DNA from: Ectocarpus siliculosus
Taxonomy: Eukaryota > Sar > Phaeophyceae > Ectocarpales > Ectocarpaceae
Reading direction: 5' to 3'
Length of the DNA: 21,886 nucleotides
Assembly (NCBI GenBank): GCA_000310025.1
Contig: FN649727.1
Coordinates: 6,449,491 to 6,471,376, forward strand
The stretch's first letter is position 1. Every line of letters begins with the position of its first letter. The notes beneath the pieces are model-generated. The model did no database searches, had not been told where the DNA came from, and saw only the letters and a list, made by a program, of their open reading frames with translations. This document shows, in pieces, positions 17,027 through 21,886 of the stretch. The position numbers and the translations under genes were made by a program.

Positions 17027-17263
17027 CGAGCTTTTCTTGCAAAGTGAGTTTTTCTCTCGCTTCCGCTCCTGGCCTAGTGGATAGCGCTAGTTCGTGTGTA
17101 CACAGAGGGAAGAGAGTGCTGAACTCTTCTCGCATTAAAAATCGCAGGCAAAGTACCGAAGAAGGGGAGGGTAGAGAGGGGCTCTTCTGTGTGACCACGG
17201 GTTGGAGTAAACGGCACTAGTGCTGTGAGCGCTGATTTGAAGTGAAGACAAAAAAAAAAAAAA
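16956..17263 (+). mobile_element. SINE-like retroelement with A14 tail
   Basis: A tRNA-like head with A and B boxes is followed by a second A-box-like sequence (TGGCCTAGTGG, 17070-17080), an unrelated body and a run of 14 A residues (17250-17263). This order is typical of tRNA-derived SINEs. No convincing target-site duplication was found, so the boundaries are approximate. No protein coding is expected. Confidence 0.5.
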
Positions 17264-17552
17264 GTTTCTTGCTACCCCTCTCGCTGTAATGTAGTGGCGA
17301 TTCAACCTGTGCATATCGTCTACGGTACGCGCTACATCGCACACACGAAATAAAGAAGTATATGCATACCCCGACTCCTGTTGTGGATGGTTCACCCTAG
17401 AGAACTACTCCTGTCCCGCAAGTCTGTACACTCGCGGCCCCACCACCGTCGCTCCGGAAGTCTCCTCTGGTCTCACAGTCGAGAGAAGGTTCAACCCCTT
17501 CCGTCGGTCTGAGATAGGTACCCCCTATCTGGCGTCAGCGGCAGGCATAGGC

Positions 17553-17867
17553 ATGGTGAATTTTGTCCGACGTTTCATCAAAGATTACGCTGTTGTCACT
17601 GCTCCGCTGGTCGAACTCACTCGAAAAGATTATGTCAAACGTGCTACTTTTAAAAAAGCATGGGGGCCGGCCCAAGATGCCGCCTCCGAAAACGTCAAGA
17701 GAGTTCTGTCCTCTACCCCTGTCCTCCACTTTCCCGATTTCTCTCGAGAATTTGTCATTCACACCGACTCCTCTGAACAAGGCGTAGACGCTTTCCTCGC
17801 TCAACCATCCCGCGATAGTGCCGACGGTAAAGAACGACCGCATCGCCGCGTTTTTCGAGTTCGGTGA
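17553..17867 (+). pseudogene. Ty3/gypsy retrotransposon pol fragment (reverse transcriptase end and RNase H start)
   Basis: The 104-codon frame starts MVNFVRRFIKDYAVVTAPL, matching the RT thumb motif (GMVNYYRRFIPNFAxxxxPL). It continues through VLHFPDFSREFVIHTDSSEQ (PVLxxPDFxxPFxxxTDASxxG, the first RNase H catalytic Asp) to DGKERP. The expected IAYASR then breaks off. The rest of the element (protease, most of RT, integrase, LTRs) is absent nearby. It is a host-genome retrotransposon remnant, inactive. Confidence 0.85.
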
Positions 17868-17939
17868 CAGAGATGTTGGTGGGGTAAGCGCCTTTCACCT
17901 TGAAGCCAGCAATCAAGCGGTACTGGGACAGGACGGAAT

Positions 17940-18070
17940 TGACATCAACATCGCTCTTTGCCGGTGAGGCGGGGAATTTGTTTGACATCAGTGGGAAACA
18001 ACACGACATGCTTTTGGCGAGACAACGCATCGGCAAATGACCGAGTCAAATCCGGGACAGAAGGGGTGTG
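17940..18070 (-). pseudogene. Possible inverted gypsy pol fragment (ADALSR linker)
   Basis: On the minus strand at 18037-18017 the frame reads FADALSR, preceded by DLTRS and followed by QKHVVLFPTD, before a stop near 17945. ADALSR is the hallmark string at the RNase H-integrase junction of Ty3/gypsy elements. It lies antisense to the RT fragment next to it, so at least one rearrangement or two insertions occurred. The motif is short, so this is tentative. Confidence 0.4.
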
Positions 18071-18089
18071 CGACGAAGCACCGACAGAC

Positions 18090-18276
18090 AAGACAGGCTG
18101 GGACACACGCTCAGCAGCCCTGGTGGCCTCTTAGAGACGGTGCTCGACATGCACCTAGATCTCCTAGGCGAGGGACGCATCAACGAGCTTCATCCTCACG
18201 TCATTACGCTTATGGATCGTCTGGTAAGCCTGCAGGAGGCCACCAGGGCTGCTGAGCGTGTGTCCCAGCCTGTCTT
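18090..18276. repeat. Perfect 41-bp inverted repeat with 105-bp spacer
   Basis: The left arm 18090-18130 (AAGACAGGCTGGGACACACG...) is the exact reverse complement of the right arm 18236-18276. The plus-strand frame through spacer and right arm reads like an amphipathic helical protein (LLETVLDMHLDLLGEGRINE, then ITLMDRLVSLQEATRAAERV). The right arm may therefore be original coding sequence and the left arm a templated inverted copy. No flanking target duplication is evident. Confidence 0.9.
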
Positions 18277-19368
18277 ATGCCTCTCGTCGTTGTTGACGCG
18301 ACGCCTTGGTTGATAACCCGCATCACGTTGTGCGCAAGAGCTCGGGGGCGCCCGCTTATCTGCTGTACATTGATCACAGACCACGGTCCGCGTCAGGAGC
18401 ACGAGGTGCTGGTGGCGAAACAACTCTCAGGCTGCCGGGCAACCAAAGTCCAAGTCGGGAAGGGGATGACCTAAAAATACGACCTATGTACTAGTACCCA
18501 CCGAACACCCGGGGAGTCAATTTCTCACCGTAGTTTTATCTCTCATCACAGGGAGCACACACACGCGTGCAAGATCAGTTGTCCTGTGGGCGGGGGTTTC
18601 ATCTCTTCATGCGTCCAAGCGGTGCTGCCGATTCTACCGCTGCTGTACGATAAAGTACAAGACGGCAGTACATAGATGCGCCCCCCCCGCGGATATCAAC
18701 GCGGGGTGTTCGTGGGAGAGCAAGCAAAGAGGCTGTCCACCGACGGCGCATGTATCGCACCGGTGCAATCAACTTCGCGACTCCATTGTTGGAGCGGCGA
18801 CGTGCGCGGGGGGAGAGTTAGAAGAGAGCGGGGCACTCAAGACAAGACCACGTGGGGGTGTGCGGGTAACTATTTAGTTGCTGGGCGTGTCGAATACAGG
18901 CCGTGCCTTCGGTGTCCATACAGCAGTGTACACATGAATGGTTTTCTCAGACAGTGAGCGGGGTCAACGTATCGTGCGCAAGAGCCTCCCATCGCCGAGG
19001 GCATGTTGCAAAGCTTGAAAACCCCATCCCACCGACCGTCATCGTGTTCTGAGGAGCAAAGCGTTGATGCTACAAATATAGCGTACGCTGAAGGTTGGGA
19101 TCAAATCAGACTCGGCCTCCTCCGGCAAGGAGCCAAGACAAGGGCAGTCACCACCACCAGCCCCGCTCGATGCGCGCCGCCAACACGCCAAAAGCGCATG
19201 GTAGGATCGATGACTCAGTCAAAACGCAGCTGCCGCCAGAGGTAACAAAGTCTTGGGGGCTCTAAAGAGGTACATGCTCTACAGCAGTACTGCTGTAGCA
19301 CCTTGCTGAAGAGACAAACTCACGCTAATAAAACATGCACCCGCGGAACCAAAAAAGACGTGTAAGCA
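18277..19368. other. Gene-poor stretch, no supportable gene
   Basis: Only short frames (up to 93 codons) without recognisable domains. Contains a 20-bp perfect palindrome at 19279-19298. The first 200 bases could be further decayed retroelement or gag-like sequence, given the neighbours, but no motif supports this. Confidence 0.55.
19279..19298. repeat. 20-bp perfect palindrome
   Basis: CTACAGCAGT followed directly by its reverse complement ACTGCTGTAG. It has no loop and could bind a dimeric protein or be chance in CAG/CTG-rich DNA. Confidence 0.8.
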
Positions 19369-19989
19369 TCATATCCGTGCTTTTTGGGAGGAGAGATGTG
19401 GTGCAAACAGGCCGATGATGAGGGCTGTTATGGTCGAGACTACATAGAGCGGTGCGGGACGACAGAGCTTTGCCATCTGCGTCAGGAAGCCACCCCTTGA
19501 CATAAAAATAGAGGACCAGTCTGTCAGTCGCCGTTGCAGAGAGGGATACACAAGCCACAGGGAGCATCTCCTTTTCCTGCTATTTACAAGCAGTGGGGCG
19601 CGCAGCAGGGGAAAAAAGTTCCCACAGGCGCCTTTCGACGGAAATACAATCAAACCAGGGCCCATATCGTTGAGATACCACACGCAATGCAAGGCTGGTC
19701 CCGGTGCGAACGAAGTGCCCACCTCGTTAGTGCGCATCGATCTTCCCTGCCCCTCTCCCTCGTTGTCGTTACTCGTCGCTCCGTGAGTTGCCACTGCCGG
19801 TGGTGCTGCTGCTGGTGGTGCTGCTGTTGCGGGCACACGGGGAAAGGTGAAGCCAAGCAGAGTGCTGCTGCTTCTTCTTCCGCCGTAGTTCCAGCGAGCA
19901 CCCGATCGAACTCTCAACTTGTAACCGTTCCAAGCAAGAGCCTCCCCTTCTCCGATGAGCGCACAACCGGCGAGAAGTAGGGCAAGCAT
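19369..19989 (-). CDS. Possible 206-aa protein with signal-plus-transit leader
   Basis: The frame from the ATG at 19989-19987 opens MLALLLAGCALIGEGEALA, a hydrophobic signal-peptide core with an A-L-A cleavage site. WNGYKLRVRSGARWNYGGRR and SSSTLL follow, basic and Ser/Thr-rich with an aromatic +1 residue. This resembles the bipartite plastid presequences of algae with secondary plastids. A Pro/Ala stretch, an acidic/Gly patch and a late hydrophobic helix (YVVSTITALIIGLF) follow. No domain was recognised. ACGAG|GTGGGC after MRTNE could be a donor, so the gene may be spliced and the later residues intronic. The frame stays open upstream of this ATG to 20151. Function unknown; a chance ORF cannot be excluded. 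Confidence 0.35.
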   Translation of the reverse strand: MLALLLAGCALIGEGEALAWNGYKLRVRSGARWNYGGRRSSSTLLGFTFPRVPATAAPPAAAPPAVATHGATSNDNEGEGQGRSMRTNEVGTSFAPGPALHCVWYLNDMGPGLIVFPSKGACGNFFPLLRAPLLVNSRKRRCSLWLVYPSLQRRLTDWSSIFMSRGGFLTQMAKLCRPAPLYVVSTITALIIGLFAPHLSSQKARI

Positions 19990-20076
19990 AAAGGCGCGGT
20001 AGCGTGGACACAACAACACGTAGACGCCGGCGGACCTCTTTTTTCCCCGCAAGACCAGCTGGGGTAGGGGCCTTTT

Positions 20077-20100
20077 CCAATACCCCCCATAAAATATTTT
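20077..20100. promoter_or_regulatory. CCAAT and TATA-like pair between divergent genes
   Basis: CCAAT at 20077-20081 and ATAAAATATTTT at 20089-20100 lie between the minus-strand start codon at 19989 and the plus-strand start codon at 20202. The A/T block is nearly palindromic, so it could serve either direction. A pyrimidine-rich stretch at 20135-20170 precedes the plus-strand ATG. Confidence 0.3.
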
Positions 20101-20201
20101 GTCTGCGGAGACCCCGGTTGCATCGGCGAGGGCCTGCCTCGTCTCGTGCACCCCCCTCTCCTCTCCCCAGCTCTTGCTGCTGCTACCCTACTCACCCGAA
20201 G

Positions 20202-21144
20202 ATGACGGAGTTCGAAGAGGCAAAGGTTGTGGCTGACCCGGAAGTTGAGGTGTGTGGAGCTTCGCCGCTAGTGAACGCCGCCCCACTAAGTCGAAAGATG
20301 CGATGAACACCATTGATTGTGTTGTAGCGCCACACACAGGCAAGTGAGAGCCAGCAGCAGCAGTAGCCACGAAACATGGTCCGATGTCTGCTTCGCGCTG
20401 CATGTGACGAGCGTTCTCAGTTGTATGCCTCTCTGGTTTCGTTGCTCGTGCTAAGTGAGCGCGCTGCCGTGTCGAAAGTGATTTGTTCTTCATTTGTGTC
20501 CTGTGAGGCACCCACCAAGCTCGCTCCCTCTGTGATTCATGTCTACCACTTGTTTTTGCCGACAGCAACAGAAGCGGTACCATAGCCTGTGATGGCGGCG
20601 AGACTCGACCCGGATCCTTTATATCCACCACTCCCGGTCGTCTGTACCATGCGTGTATTTTGTTCTTCGGTACTGAACCTCTCCGATTGGCTATCTCGCT
20701 GCTTATTCATATTCGTCGTTGCTGCACAACACCTCCACCTCCCGCTGGCATTCTTGATTACTTCTCAATGACCATGGGTGCGTAGATAATGCCTTGAGCA
20801 CAGCTTTTGGCGCCTAGAGCAGTAGCAGCCCGCCACAGGGCAATCCATGCTTTGCGGGATGCGCCAAAAGTTGTCCTCATAATGGCCACGAGAAAGTTTG
20901 AAGAGCCACTCTCCCCGCCAGAGACTCCGTCCCACTCGATCTTGATTTGTGTTTATTTTTGTGTTTTTCGTTTTTTCCCGTGGTGTCGGCGGGCCTCCTC
21001 TGGATTCGCACAACAAAAACGCGTGCACCCACCCACCCGCGTCTTGTGTTGCCGGCGGCGATGCTACTGCAGGACATCGAGGGGGACTCTGACGACGACA
21101 TCCCGGAGTTGGAGGAGCAGGTTGGAGGCGATGACTCTGCGGAG
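20202..21144 (+). CDS. NACA: NAC-alpha-like protein, first two coding exons (3' end outside window)
   Basis: The nascent-polypeptide-associated complex binds ribosomes and shields new chains. Exon 1 is 20202-20249 (16 codons, MTEFEEAKVVADPEVE, donor GAG|GTGTGT). Exon 2 is 21073-21144 (24 codons, acceptor CTACTGCAG, donor GAG|GTAAGC, strong). They join in phase 0. Exon 2 reads DIEGDSDDDIPELEEQ, very like the acidic SDSDESVPELEEQ leader of NAC-alpha. The diagnostic NAC domain (KQxRSEKKxRKAMxKLGM) is not found before 21886, so it must lie beyond the edge. The assignment rests on an acidic leader only; another acidic protein is possible. The intron is 823 bases. Confidence 0.55.
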
Positions 21145-21886
21145 GTAAGCACCGGCAGCGCAAGCGGCACGGGGGGCGGCGGCAGGGATTATTGTGCTGA
21201 CTTTTTGCCCAGAGAAGGACACACGTCCGCAGCGCAACAAGCACGGGCGGTTGCGGCGGCGGCAATAGCGGCGATCATATGCTGAAATTCGCCTTACGAA
21301 GAACACACATCCATTGGCCGGTGTATGTGTGGAAGGTGATGGCCGCCGGCGGTTGGTCCCCCTCCCCCCCCCTCCCCTCCCGCGTTCTACGACAAGCTTT
21401 CGATGTGGCCACCGATGATTGACAGTATACTATTATAGCTTGGTTGTAGCGCTACATTCAGCACCCACACTGCAGTAGCTTACGCCATCCCAAGTTCAAA
21501 CTCGTTTCGATTTTGTATGCCACGAAAAGAGACAGCCACGCGCCGGTGGTACGAAACACTCACCACCAGCAACAGACCATGACAGCAGTACTACATCAAA
21601 AAAGAACCACGGTGTGTACAACCTGGGTAGCTTGGGCAAGGGTGGGCATTTGCTCCGTGAGGATGCTGTGGGACTCAGTCAAGGCTCGCCTACGAACGCT
21701 GATGTAGTGGCGTACGATGACTCCGCCCAACTAGATACTGGGAGGGGGCGGGGGCGGTAGTAGAGGGAGGTATAGCGCAACGAATATCATCGTGTCGGTG
21801 CAAGTGGTTGTCCGGAGGTTGTTGTAGCGTAGGTTGGAGGGACTGGCCTTCTTTTTACAACCTTCACTACGATAGGCCAGACCCGC
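21145..21886 (+). other. Probable intron 2 of the NAC-alpha-like gene
   Basis: Starts with the strong donor GTAAGC. A possible acceptor, TGACTTTTTGCCCAG at about 21198-21212, leads to an open frame, but its translation lacks NAC-domain residues. No other coding signal was recognised. C-rich tracts occur near 21358-21380. Confidence 0.5.

Noticed and set aside
18138-18474. A host protein gene encoded through the inverted-repeat spacer
   Set aside because: The helical-looking frame ends soon after the right arm and its left part is the inverted copy. No start, splice sites or known domain could be assigned.

Overview
The window is nuclear DNA from an intron-rich eukaryote. Its main content is one protein gene cut into at least 15 short exons, all with GT-AG introns of roughly 275-1,820 bases. 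The introns are packed with microsatellites, G/C homopolymer runs and private diverged repeats. Long introns, moderately high GC, CAG/CAA-type repeats, Ty3/gypsy debris and a possible bipartite plastid-targeting leader on a neighbour suggest a photosynthetic stramenopile, most like a brown alga. That assignment is inference from gene architecture; no marker gene is present.

Layout. (1) 1-3670: no supportable gene; a poly-C start, a 23-bp tandem repeat at 2854-2943 and a CT microsatellite. (2) 3671-16155, minus strand: a complete or near-complete dipeptidyl peptidase of the S9B family (DPP8/9-like). It has a beta-propeller domain and an alpha/beta-hydrolase domain with an intact Ser-Asp-His triad. 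All 14 introns were placed by matching splice sites and reading-frame phase, giving a continuous protein of about 895 residues. (3) 16156-16955: promoter or 5'-leader region with no recognised exon. (4) 16956-17263: a tRNA-derived SINE-like element with Pol III A and B boxes and an A14 tail. (5) 17553-18070: broken Ty3/gypsy pol fragments in opposite orientations. (6) 18090-18276: a perfect 41-bp inverted repeat with a 105-bp spacer. (7) 19369-19989, minus: a possible 206-aa protein with a signal-peptide plus transit-like leader. (8) 20202-21144, plus: the first two coding exons of a gene resembling the alpha subunit of the nascent-polypeptide-associated complex (NAC), which runs off the right edge.

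The genes do not form an operon-like unit. The possible plastid-protein gene and the NAC-alpha-like gene are divergent, with 212 bases between their start codons, and could share a promoter. The most unusual structure is inside the peptidase introns: a degenerate tandem array flanking exon 5 on both sides, a repeat family that sits beside C-rich tracts near three acceptors, and a twice-repeated double-hairpin module in the largest intron.
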